64,000 nt of DNA from Deferribacter thermophilus (GTDB taxonomy: Bacteria > Chrysiogenota > Deferribacteres > Deferribacterales > Deferribacteraceae), in the NCBI RefSeq assembly GCF_049472675.1, contig NZ_JAPNXM010000003.1:62001-126000 (forward strand), given 5' to 3'. Shown in pieces: positions 14,190 through 22,641 of this stretch (positions within the stretch are counted from its first letter, which is position 1; every line of letters begins with the position of its first letter). The translations under genes and the position numbers were made by a program. A model generated the notes under the pieces. The model saw only the letters and a list, made by a program, of their open reading frames with translations. It was not told where the DNA came from and ran no database searches.

Positions 14190-14198
14190 GTCATCCTC

Positions 14199-14351
14199 CT
14201 AATATGATTTTCCTTCATCTAAAAGTTCACTAATTACCATTTGTGTCCCACAATCAGGACACTTTGGTATTGGTTCCTTTGGAATATAAACAATCTGTTT
14301 TCTTTTACATTTTGGACATTTAACTTCTACAGCTTCTATCTTATCTCTCAT
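14199..14351 (-). CDS. small zinc-ribbon protein
   Basis: A 50-residue protein with two Cys pairs, C-P-K-C near 11-14 and C-P-D-C near 30-33, which make a single zinc ribbon. ATG at 14351 is chosen because GGAGG lies 8 bases upstream; an earlier in-frame ATG would place this ribosome binding site inside the gene. It ends 9 bp before the amino-acid binding protein gene and is probably the first gene of that operon. Such proteins may bind nucleic acid or proteins; no specific role can be given. Confidence 0.7.
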   Translation of the reverse strand: MRDKIEAVEVKCPKCKRKQIVYIPKEPIPKCPDCGTQMVISELLDEGKSY

Positions 14352-14429
14352 ATAACTTGCCTCCATATAGTTAAAAAACACTAAATGCAAGACTTACTTT
14401 AAAAATTTATTGCATTTTTTGCAAGTAAT

Positions 14430-14459
14430 TTGTTAAAATAAAGAGAATTATATTATAAT
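14430..14459 (+). promoter_or_regulatory. sigma-70 type promoter of the lipoprotein gene
   Basis: TTGTTA (14430-14435), 18 bases, TATAAT (14454-14459). The start of RNA would be near 14466, leaving a very short leader before the ATG at 14475. Confidence 0.55.
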
Positions 14460-14474
14460 AGGATATATTGTATC

Positions 14475-15065
14475 ATGAAGATAATAGTATTTTTAATCAC
14501 TCTTTTTTTATCAATTGGTTGCACAAAGGGATCAAATTTAAATTATGTCAATACTGTTGCAAACCCTAAAAATAACTACACTCGAATGCTAAAAGCCAAA
14601 TACACAGACGAGTTAAATTCTATTGTAGAAAGTTTAAAAATTCTAAACCTTAAAATTATTGACGACGGCGTAGGTTTTACTGGTGCCAGCGATTGTAAAG
14701 AGTGTAAAAATAAGCCTGGTGATTTTTGGCTATTTATAACCTATCATGGTAAAAATATAAATAAAATAATCCACAAAGATACTGACAAAATAATAAAAAA
14801 TTCTTTGAAAAATGGCACAATAGATATTTTATATATGCTAAAACATATAAAATTAAATAAACTACTAAACGATAGAAATTTTAGAGGATTTTTAATTAGT
14901 GGTATCTGGGGAATTAGCGAAAAGCTCACTGAAATTACAAAACCAAAAAAATATATAACAGCAGAATATTATATTTCTAAAGAGCTGTTTTTAGATTATT
15001 TAAATGGAAAAGATTACAACCAAGTAATCGACAGTGCCTTCTTTAGATCTTATTTACTTAAATAA
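14475..15065 (+). CDS. hypothetical lipoprotein
   Basis: A 196-residue protein with a type II signal peptide (M-K-I-I-V-F-L-I-T-L-F-L) and lipobox L-S-I-G-C at 12-16. The mature part is Lys/Asn-rich and contains a C-K-E-C pair near 75. No known domain was recognised. It is a lone plus-strand gene between minus-strand operons and ends 1 bp from the convergent cytochrome gene. AGGA 12 bases before the ATG is a weak ribosome binding site. Confidence 0.72.
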   Translation: MKIIVFLITLFLSIGCTKGSNLNYVNTVANPKNNYTRMLKAKYTDELNSIVESLKILNLKIIDDGVGFTGASDCKECKNKPGDFWLFITYHGKNINKIIHKDTDKIIKNSLKNGTIDILYMLKHIKLNKLLNDRNFRGFLISGIWGISEKLTEITKPKKYITAEYYISKELFLDYLNGKDYNQVIDSAFFRSYLLK

Positions 15066-15066
15066 T

Positions 15067-15390
15067 TTATTTTTTAGTATGACAGCTAATGCATTTTTCT
15101 AAATCTGCATGATATCCATCATTTGGCCACTGGTCATGACAATCAAAACATTTCTCACCACAGCCTTCACTAAAAGAAGAGCCTAATGATAATTCTGAAT
15201 TAGATTTATTATGACAGTCAGAACAAAATGTCATTGCAATATGTGTTTCATCCCCTTTTAAATTTTCATGACATGTCATACAGTCACCAGCACAACCTGA
15301 TGAATAAGATGTATTGCTATAAATTAAAAGTGTAAATAAAAATACTCCTGCACATAATCCAAAAACAACAAACCTTTTTCTGTCAAACAT
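15067..15390 (-). CDS. membrane-anchored or periplasmic tetrahaem c-type cytochrome
   Basis: A 107-residue protein with an N-terminal hydrophobic signal or anchor (about 7-30) and four haem c motifs, in order C-M-T-C-H, C-S-D-C-H, C-F-D-C-H and C-I-S-C-H. The first and third are preceded by a further Cys (C-A-G-D-C, C-G-E-K-C). It resembles small class III/c7-like electron carriers used in periplasmic electron transfer. It begins inside the 3' end of hemW with a 67-bp out-of-frame overlap; TTGGAG before its ATG supports the start. Being next to a haem-related gene may help coordinate expression. Confidence 0.87.
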   Translation of the reverse strand: MFDRKRFVVFGLCAGVFLFTLLIYSNTSYSSGCAGDCMTCHENLKGDETHIAMTFCSDCHNKSNSELSLGSSFSEGCGEKCFDCHDQWPNDGYHADLEKCISCHTKK

Positions 15391-16394
15391 ACTTTATCTC
15401 CAACAATCTTTAAATAGCCTCTATTTATTAACTCTTCTAACATATTTTTGATTTCCAATCTATTAAAAAGTTCTAAATCGACCCCTTCAGTGAGTCTTAA
15501 ACCAAAAATTATATTTTCCATAATAATCTCTCTTTTATCCCTGACGATTTCGATGTTGTCATAAAAAAAACAAGAATCTACATAATCTTTTATATTTTTA
15601 GGGTGTGAAAATCTCACCCTAGAGTTTTCTAAATTTATCATAGAATGAGCTGCTGCTCCAACACCCATAAAATCACCCATTTTCCAATAATTTATATTGT
15701 GGAGAGATTCATAACCTTTTTTTGCAAAATTGGAAATTTCGTATCTAATATAACCGTTATTTTCAAGCGATTTAGATATTTCTAAAATATGAGTGTTTTT
15801 TTCTATTTTATATTCATTTAAAAAGTCTGTATCAAACGAATAAGAATACGCAGAAATATGATTTGGTGCCAAATCAAACAATTTACTTAATGTTTCATAT
15901 ATTGTTTTTGCGGGAACTGTTGGGATATCAAATATTATATCCACATTAATATTGAAATCATATTTTTTTAATAAATACATACAATCATATACATCTTTTG
16001 CTTTATGAATCCTACCCAAAAACTGCAATACATTGTTATCTAGAGATTGTACTCCGATGCTTATTCTAGAAACTCCATAATCTTTTAAAATTTTTATTTT
16101 TGTTTCATCGAGGCTTTCAGGGTTTGCCTCAAATGTAAACTCTTTTAATTTCTTTAAATTTAGCTTCTTAATAGTTTTTAAAAGATTTTCTAATTCATAA
16201 TAGTCTAAAACTGATGGAGTCCCACCACCCATATAAATAGTGTCAAACTGATACTCTGTATAAACAGAAAGCTCTTTCTCTATTGCATGTAAATAATTCT
16301 TCACAACATCAGAATCAAAATTGGATATCGATAAAAATCCACAATATTTACATTTACTTTTACAAAAAGGGATATGAATATACAGTCCAAGCAT
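15324..16394 (-). CDS. hemW: HemW-type radical SAM haem chaperone (HemN-like)
   Basis: A 356-residue protein. The radical SAM motif is C-K-S-K-C-K-Y-C (Cys 11, 15, 18), followed by G-G-G-T-P-S near 60 and a C-terminal HemN_C part with G-F-R-L-T-E-G-V near 300. HemW-type proteins have this Cys-x3-Cys-x2-Cys then G-F form, whereas true coproporphyrinogen dehydrogenase HemN has a longer N-terminus and an additional Cys. HemW is thought to insert haem into respiratory enzymes. Its last 22 codons overlap the signal region of the cytochrome gene in another frame. No good Shine-Dalgarno is seen before the ATG. Confidence 0.88.
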   Translation of the reverse strand: MLGLYIHIPFCKSKCKYCGFLSISNFDSDVVKNYLHAIEKELSVYTEYQFDTIYMGGGTPSVLDYYELENLLKTIKKLNLKKLKEFTFEANPESLDETKIKILKDYGVSRISIGVQSLDNNVLQFLGRIHKAKDVYDCMYLLKKYDFNINVDIIFDIPTVPAKTIYETLSKLFDLAPNHISAYSYSFDTDFLNEYKIEKNTHILEISKSLENNGYIRYEISNFAKKGYESLHNINYWKMGDFMGVGAAAHSMINLENSRVRFSHPKNIKDYVDSCFFYDNIEIVRDKREIIMENIIFGLRLTEGVDLELFNRLEIKNMLEELINRGYLKIVGDKVCLTEKGLLFLDYVQEYFYLHF

Positions 16395-16828
16395 TTTTAT
16401 AAATTAATAAAACGCATCTGGCAAAGCAATCAAATTTTTTTTACAACTTTTCCACAACATTTAAAAAACCTTCTTTTAAGGTTTAACACATTCTCCCTAT
16501 TTCATTTTGAATAATAATATACTTGTAGCTATTTTGTGCTCATTGACCAATTTGCCTAAATTTTAATCAATTTTGCTATCCCCCTTGAAGAGACTAAGTT
16601 TTCACTTTTGATACTTTGAAGAAAACTTTATAAAATATTTATAATTATGCATATTTTATACATATTCCTAAATATAGGTTTAGTTGAAATAATCCTCTCT
16701 AAAATTCAACAGCAATTGAGCTCATATACTATTTTTTTCAAAAATTATAGATTTTTTACAAGTTTTGTTGAAAACAGTACTCAGGATATTGTATAATTAA
16801 TTATGTTCTAGATTATAAGGAGATTGTC
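16395..16828. other. gene-free intergenic region
   Basis: About 430 bp of very AT-rich sequence between the divergent hemW and the secreted-protein operon. Apart from a promoter at its right end nothing recognisable is seen: no repeat unit, no RNA gene and no open frame with a ribosome binding site. Confidence 0.6.
16768..16797 (+). promoter_or_regulatory. sigma-70 type promoter of the secreted-protein operon
   Basis: TTGAAA (16768-16773), 18 bases, TATAAT (16792-16797), followed by AAGGAGA (16817-16823) and the ATG at 16829. Confidence 0.65.
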
Positions 16829-18934
16829 ATGAAAACTCTATTTAATAACAAACCTTTTGTAATTTTTATATTGTTATTTGTAGTCTTTACTGTTGCTAAT
16901 GCTCTAGATTCAGAGTTATGGACTGACTATCTACAACATAACCAAAAAATAAAATGTCAGGGGTCACAAGATCCAGAACCTTACGAAATAGATTTATATG
17001 AATCACCGTGTGGCAAAGATGATCCAGTTTCACAATGGGCATGTAAAAATGGTTTTATTTTAGCAAAAGCATGTAATTATCAAGGGATTTTTGTTAGAAA
17101 AGAAATTTACAAATATACATCAAGAACTAACAACAATAAAACTGTTCAACATAAAGATTCCGTCCAATATTGCGTAAGTGTATGTTCAATTTTATTCCCT
17201 GGATATTCTGGTTGTATCGATTGTGATGGTATTGGAGGGGGTATTATCTATTTGCCAGAAAATAAAAACATTACAGACTACGATATATCTGTTAGTACTG
17301 CAGCAGATGCTCCTCCTTGCCAAAATTCTTCTTTATTGCAGAATTCTCCTGATTTAAAATTTAAATGTGAAACGTTTAAAAGCAATGCAGATTCTTACTT
17401 TGCTTCAATTGTTGCTATTCTTAGAGGTTCTAATAATTTACAACAAACTGATAAAGAAAATGAAAGTGAGGTTAAATCAGATATTGATATTTACATAAAA
17501 AAAGAAAACTACGAACCAGTTCATATTAAAAAAGAGATAAAAATTAAAAGTTCAGAATATTCTAAATATGGAAGAATTTTAGTTCGTGGTACAGTTAAGG
17601 ACAAAAACTCAAACAAACCAATACATGATGCTCAAATAAAAATAAATTTTAATAATAAAACTTATAAATTAAATACTGATAAATTTGGTGGTTATAGAGA
17701 ATTTCTTATAATTACAGGAGGTGGAGCCAGTATATACACGATATATGAAGACATTTTACTGGTTAAGAAAAAACAAAAACTAAATATTAAAGTAACACCT
17801 ACAAATCTCGTAGCAAATGGCAAAGAACAAAAACTAATTTTTCAATTATCTATGCCAGATGGAACACCTGCTGCAAACAAAATTTTTAGAGTTCGCTACA
17901 GCCATGAACCTTTTCAGAAAGATGGAAAGACAGTTGATTATTTAACCCGCCCTATAATTATTGATAATTTAAAAACAAATAGTGAAGGCAAAGGTGCAAT
18001 ATTTATACCTACACCAAAAATAAAAAAAGGAATGTTAAACAATATCAAAAACCCCGAAACAAAATTTCCAGTTCAGGTTAAATTTAATATATTTGAAGAT
18101 TCTGATTTAGTAGGAAGCTTTATTATAAATTTCCAAAACCCAATTCCTAAAATCACAAAATTTTTACTTCCATGTGGAATGGACGCTGAAAATTGGCAAA
18201 TTCAGCCATCTAAGGTATTTATAGAAGACTTGGATAGCAATGAATTTTATATAGAAGTGCAAGGATATGGAAAATTTAAAGTTAGAGGAGGAAAAATTTA
18301 CAACACACTTTTACGGGTACGTAATTTTAAAGGTAATGTTTTTGAGTTCTATCTTGCATCAAAAAAGTTGGGGCTCGATTTAAATGAACAACCAGATATG
18401 TGGAAAGAGCTTTTAGAAACAAATTTAAAAGTAGCTGCAAATGTTCTGATTACTTATTCAAGCGGTAAACTCTTATCTGATGTTAGAAATGCGCTTCAGA
18501 AAGGTAGCAAATTAGAAAAAATTCTTATTATTAATGGTAGGATAAAATCTGAAGTTGTAGTTTCGGTAAGCCAAAATAGTTTTGGAACTTCTGATTATTA
18601 TAACAATACACTTTCATTTATAAATGATGAAAATAAAGACTATGTAAAATCTCAAGACATGGTAGTAGGAGGAGTTCTTTTAGGTGCAGGCATCCGTGAT
18701 CTTGTTACAAGGGCCAGTGTAAGCATTGGAGCTGCAATGCAAATGGAATTAATGAAAGCAATTTATGAAAATGCAAAAACTATATATGGCATTTATAAGA
18801 AATATAGAAAAATATCTGACTCTTATAGAGATATTATTTTTATTCCTATTCTTGTCAAGGTAACTGATAAAGAAGGATATTCAGCAATAACATTTAAAAA
18901 CTGCGGTGTAAGAATATGGAAGGAGGTTGAATAA
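16829..18934 (+). CDS. secreted Cys-rich protein with Ig-like / carboxypeptidase-regulatory-like segments
   Basis: A 701-residue protein not recognised as a whole. A Sec signal peptide (1-25, ending A-N-A) is followed by a Cys-rich part with ten Cys between residues 43 and 180, probably disulphide-bonded. Residues about 240-300 look like a carboxypeptidase-regulatory-like beta domain (R-G-T-V-K-D-K-N-S-N-K-P-I-H-D-A) and about 310-430 like a bacterial Ig/invasin-type domain (N-G-K-E-Q-K-L, D-G-T-P-A-A-N-K). A Gly/Ala-rich, weakly hydrophobic stretch lies near 610-650. It is the first gene of a two-gene operon, 1 bp before the next start. It should act outside the cytoplasm, perhaps as a surface structure or adhesin; function unknown. 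Confidence 0.75.
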   Translation: MKTLFNNKPFVIFILLFVVFTVANALDSELWTDYLQHNQKIKCQGSQDPEPYEIDLYESPCGKDDPVSQWACKNGFILAKACNYQGIFVRKEIYKYTSRTNNNKTVQHKDSVQYCVSVCSILFPGYSGCIDCDGIGGGIIYLPENKNITDYDISVSTAADAPPCQNSSLLQNSPDLKFKCETFKSNADSYFASIVAILRGSNNLQQTDKENESEVKSDIDIYIKKENYEPVHIKKEIKIKSSEYSKYGRILVRGTVKDKNSNKPIHDAQIKINFNNKTYKLNTDKFGGYREFLIITGGGASIYTIYEDILLVKKKQKLNIKVTPTNLVANGKEQKLIFQLSMPDGTPAANKIFRVRYSHEPFQKDGKTVDYLTRPIIIDNLKTNSEGKGAIFIPTPKIKKGMLNNIKNPETKFPVQVKFNIFEDSDLVGSFIINFQNPIPKITKFLLPCGMDAENWQIQPSKVFIEDLDSNEFYIEVQGYGKFKVRGGKIYNTLLRVRNFKGNVFEFYLASKKLGLDLNEQPDMWKELLETNLKVAANVLITYSSGKLLSDVRNALQKGSKLEKILIINGRIKSEVVVSVSQNSFGTSDYYNNTLSFINDENKDYVKSQDMVVGGVLLGAGIRDLVTRASVSIGAAMQMELMKAIYENAKTIYGIYKKYRKISDSYRDIIFIPILVKVTDKEGYSAITFKNCGVRIWKEVE

Positions 18935-18935
18935 A

Positions 18936-21900
18936 ATGAAAAAAATCATATTTATGTTTGTATCAATATTTTTCTTATTCAATACAGTATTTGGTTCCAA
19001 TGCTTCCATTGAAAATATAATTTATAATTACTTAAATGCGATTCAATCAGAAGATATAAATTGGATAAAATCAAATTTTAAATCGTTTGATGATAAACGT
19101 TTACAGTTATATGCAGCAGTTTTTAAATCTATAAATCAAAAATTTTCAAATGTATCTATAGAAAAAGTCCAGCAGGACGGAAATAAAGCTTTAGTAGAAG
19201 TTAAATTTCAAACCATAGTGATGAGTAAAGTTAATTCTGACAGTTTTGAAGAAAATTCTGATTTGATTTTTCTTTTAGAAAAAATATCAAATAAATGGTA
19301 CATAGTAAAAATTGTTCCTTATGAGGATTTTAATATTATTGTAAAATCATTTTTTCTTAAAGAGTTTGCCAAATCTTTAAATAAGGATGAAAATGCTATA
19401 CAAAAAATAGGATACAACACTGCAGAAAGTGGTGAAAACTTTTTAGACAATCAAGAAAATTATATTGGCTGTTATAAGGATCAAGGGGATCCTCAAGGAT
19501 TAACTGGCAGAGATTTAAATGGATTTATATTTCATTCAAACAATATGACACCTCAGATGTGTATCAACTTATGTGCTCAAAAAGGTTTTAAATACGCAGG
19601 AGTGCAATACTCGTCATACTGCTTTTGTGGAAATAGTTATGGGAAATATGGAGTTGCCAACAATTGCAATATGAAGTGTTCAGGTGACCAAAACCAAATT
19701 TGTGGTGGGACATGGGCAAATAGCATTTACCTTGCAACAAATATAACTTCACCAGAAACAAACATAAATGGAAAAACAAATTTAATAAAAAATGGTAGCT
19801 TTGAACTTGGTCCACAACATGTAGGAAGCTGGCTCACACTATCAAAAGGCTCAAACAAAATTAATAATTGGGCAATTACCAACGGTTCTATTGATTTAAT
19901 TGAAAACTACTGGCAAAGTAGCAATGGAAAAAGATCTATAGATTTATGTGGTTCTACATGCGGAGCCATTAGTCAAAATATTAATACAGTACCTGGTGCT
20001 ACATACCAACTCACATTTGATTTGGCAGGTAATCCTGATAATCAAGGTATAAAATACCTAAAAGTTATTGCTGGCTCAATTTCAAAAACATTCCAATTTA
20101 ACACAACAGGCAAAAATAAAAGGAATATGGGTTGGGTTAAAAAATCTCTTACTTTTACTGCAACATCAAACATAACAAATATCTCTTTCATCGCTCTTGA
20201 TAACAACCCATCTGCTTGGGGACCTGCTATAGATAATGTAAAAATCGTAAGAATATCTAATATAAACACATCTAACAACATAAATAATCCTGCTTTAACA
20301 ACAATTAATGTAGCTGGTAGCTGGGATACAAATTTTGGTAAAATGAATTTAATACAAAGGGGTAACACAGTAACAGGCAGTTATACTCATGATAAGGGGC
20401 GAATAACTGGAACAATCAGTGGAAATATTTTAATTGGGAGATGGAGTGAGTATCCTTCTTATAAGCCACCTCGTGATGCCGGAGATTTACAATTTGTTTT
20501 TTCAAAAGATGGTACAAAATTTACTGGTAAATGGAGATACGGTTTTTGTGGAAATACCTGGGATGGAACTTGGAATGGGACAAAAATCTCAACTAACTCA
20601 GCTAATCCAGAAAAAACAAATTTTGGCAATTCTCTAAATGATTATTTTAAAAATTCACCTTATGCAGAAAACTGGTTTAAAAACTGGAATGTAATAAAAA
20701 CTGGTTCACTACCTGATGGCACTGTAGCAAAAATAGCAGGGGTAAATAATAGATTTGGCTGGTATTATCCTGTAAAAAAAATTGGAGATGCTATGCCACC
20801 TGAAGGAGCTCATGGAGCAGCATTATATCTCCACCCAATTTCAACAACTGAGCCAACTCATTTAAAAGGGAAATACTATGTAAATTCAAAAGATAAATCA
20901 CTAATGTTCAGGGTTGCAGGTAACAAAAATGGTGACTGGTTAATGGAAGTTAGGATAAATGGAGTAAAAGCCTTTGAAAGAGTTATTGATGGGAAAAAGT
21001 GGTATGAACTTACAATACCTTTGCAAAAATATTACGGACAAACAATAGATGTAGATTTATACATAAAAGCTAATGGATGGTATTTCGAGTATGCCTTTAT
21101 AGATGAAATAAAATTTATCAATACTCAATACACAGAAAATGGATTTGAATATAGCACAGACAGACCAGGATACGATTATAAAAATTTTGATTTACAACAA
21201 AACAATGCGTTGTTATGTAAACAGGCTTGTGATAATGATCCAAAATGCAAAGCATGGACTTTTGTAAAACCTGGTTATCAAGGGCCAAATCCGCGCTGCT
21301 GGCTCAAATATGCAGTGCCAAATCCAGTTTTAAACACTTTTACCATATCAGGTGTTAAAAAAGAAAATCCTCAAAATACAAACCATCAACCTTTATCAAA
21401 AATCGACTATCACGACGATTTCAATTTTTTAAATAAAGATTTTTGGCTACCATTAGAGTGGCAAACTCTTAGATATGCGCCAAATAAAATTTATATAAAC
21501 AATGGTATCCTTGATTTAAAATGCAACTATACTGACAGAAGTGGATTTTTAGCTTCAAAAGCAATAAAAATAAATAAAGGGGACATAATAACTATCAAAA
21601 GACGAGTAAAAGTACATTATGCTAACCAATATTTTGAAGGTGGAATATGGTTTTATCAAACAGATAATCCAGATCTAACTCCTGCTGCAAACCTATCTCA
21701 ATGGAGCAATAAGTTAGGAAGATTTTTATTTCAGGTAACCTACTACAATTATTACTATGAAAAACCAGGAGTAACCCAGTATGTGCCTACAAAACATGGA
21801 TTTGTAATAGCTGGTTATGATTGGCGTAATAAACAAAATTATAAAGTTTTTCAACCAATATGGGATAGGTGGTTTGAAGAAGAAATAGTCTATGATTCAG

Positions 21901-22445
21901 ATAATAATATAGCAATTTACAAAATAAATGGACAAACTGCTCAAGTATATACTGCAGACTTAACATCCCCTTATATAAGGTTTATTATGCATTCTTATGG
22001 CTGGTACACAGGTCATGATATTCAGGTGGATTGGATCGATATCAAAGTTCATAGTAAAAACAATACCAATATTACAAATACTGTCAATACCTCAAATAAC
22101 CTTAAAATATCTGATTGTGGATTGTATCAATTTAAAGGGGAATATATCCCAAAACTGATGCCAGAAACTCTAAATCCCAATATAAAAAAAGTTTACCTAA
22201 CATGTGCTATAAACAATGTACCTAAAGACACAGAAATTGTAGCTCAATGGTATTGTTATCAACCAAATGGGGAAAAACTTTTTATTGCCAACTATCCATA
22301 TAGAATAACAAACGATAACTACTCAGGATATATAACTTATTATTTAGAAATGCCACCAGAAAAAACTTGGCCACAAGGAAAATACGAAATAATTTTAACA
22401 AATAAGGGGTTGCCTTTAAAGACTATTAATTTTAATATGAAATAA
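18936..22445 (+). CDS. secreted multidomain protein: NTF2-like, WSC, DUF642-like, PAN and LamG-like domains
   Basis: A 1169-residue protein. Signal peptide 1-20 (ends V-F-G); NTF2/DUF4878-like region about 22-135; WSC domain about 175-268 (Y-I-G-C-Y-K-D, eight Cys, C-F-C-G-N, C-G-G-T-W); DUF642/choice-of-anchor-like beta sandwich about 282-440 (N-L-I-K-N-G-S-F-E, D-N-V-K-I); a small lipocalin-like domain about 458-550 (G-S-W-D, G-R-W, G-T-W); a carbohydrate-binding-like sandwich about 570-730; a PAN/Apple domain about 738-806; a concanavalin/GH16-like part about 822-1040; and a C-terminal beta domain with Cys. ATG at 18936 is chosen because AGGAGG lies 9 bases upstream. WSC and PAN bind carbohydrate or protein, so a polysaccharide-binding surface role is likely. 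No catalytic GH16 motif was found. Confidence 0.8.
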   Translation: MKKIIFMFVSIFFLFNTVFGSNASIENIIYNYLNAIQSEDINWIKSNFKSFDDKRLQLYAAVFKSINQKFSNVSIEKVQQDGNKALVEVKFQTIVMSKVNSDSFEENSDLIFLLEKISNKWYIVKIVPYEDFNIIVKSFFLKEFAKSLNKDENAIQKIGYNTAESGENFLDNQENYIGCYKDQGDPQGLTGRDLNGFIFHSNNMTPQMCINLCAQKGFKYAGVQYSSYCFCGNSYGKYGVANNCNMKCSGDQNQICGGTWANSIYLATNITSPETNINGKTNLIKNGSFELGPQHVGSWLTLSKGSNKINNWAITNGSIDLIENYWQSSNGKRSIDLCGSTCGAISQNINTVPGATYQLTFDLAGNPDNQGIKYLKVIAGSISKTFQFNTTGKNKRNMGWVKKSLTFTATSNITNISFIALDNNPSAWGPAIDNVKIVRISNINTSNNINNPALTTINVAGSWDTNFGKMNLIQRGNTVTGSYTHDKGRITGTISGNILIGRWSEYPSYKPPRDAGDLQFVFSKDGTKFTGKWRYGFCGNTWDGTWNGTKISTNSANPEKTNFGNSLNDYFKNSPYAENWFKNWNVIKTGSLPDGTVAKIAGVNNRFGWYYPVKKIGDAMPPEGAHGAALYLHPISTTEPTHLKGKYYVNSKDKSLMFRVAGNKNGDWLMEVRINGVKAFERVIDGKKWYELTIPLQKYYGQTIDVDLYIKANGWYFEYAFIDEIKFINTQYTENGFEYSTDRPGYDYKNFDLQQNNALLCKQACDNDPKCKAWTFVKPGYQGPNPRCWLKYAVPNPVLNTFTISGVKKENPQNTNHQPLSKIDYHDDFNFLNKDFWLPLEWQTLRYAPNKIYINNGILDLKCNYTDRSGFLASKAIKINKGDIITIKRRVKVHYANQYFEGGIWFYQTDNPDLTPAANLSQWSNKLGRFLFQVTYYNYYYEKPGVTQYVPTKHGFVIAGYDWRNKQNYKVFQPIWDRWFEEEIVYDSDNNIAIYKINGQTAQVYTADLTSPYIRFIMHSYGWYTGHDIQVDWIDIKVHSKNNTNITNTVNTSNNLKISDCGLYQFKGEYIPKLMPETLNPNIKKVYLTCAINNVPKDTEIVAQWYCYQPNGEKLFIANYPYRITNDNYSGYITYYLEMPPEKTWPQGKYEIILTNKGLPLKTINFNMK

Positions 22446-22490
22446 ATTAATATTGTGAGGTTATTGCACGAATAAAAGTAAAACTTTTTG

Positions 22491-22560
22491 AGATTGCTTC
22501 GCTTATGATAACAATGGCAAAAATGGTCGTTGCGATGAGCATAACGACGAAGCAATCTTA
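22491..22560. repeat. palindromic repeat H between convergent genes
   Basis: GAGATTGCTTCG at the left and CGAAGCAATCT at the right enclose CTTATG...CATAA, giving one large imperfect palindrome of about 70 bp. It lies between the secreted-protein operon and the convergent transglutaminase gene and could serve as a two-way transcript end. Only two copies of this repeat family lie outside the first 10.1 kb. Confidence 0.75.
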
Positions 22561-22641
22561 TTATTAAATCTTTTAAATTTTTATTGAACAACCTCAGGAT
22601 TACAATATCTACAATATCGAGTTAAATTATAATATCTGGTT

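Noticed and set aside
18936..22445. The concanavalin-like part as an active GH16 glucanase
   Set aside because: The catalytic E-x-D-x-x-E motif of GH16 was not found in the region, so only a binding role is supported.
22442..22591. Minus-strand frame running through the repeat at 22.5 kb
   Set aside because: It is made of the palindromic repeat and antisense coding sequence and has no ribosome binding site.
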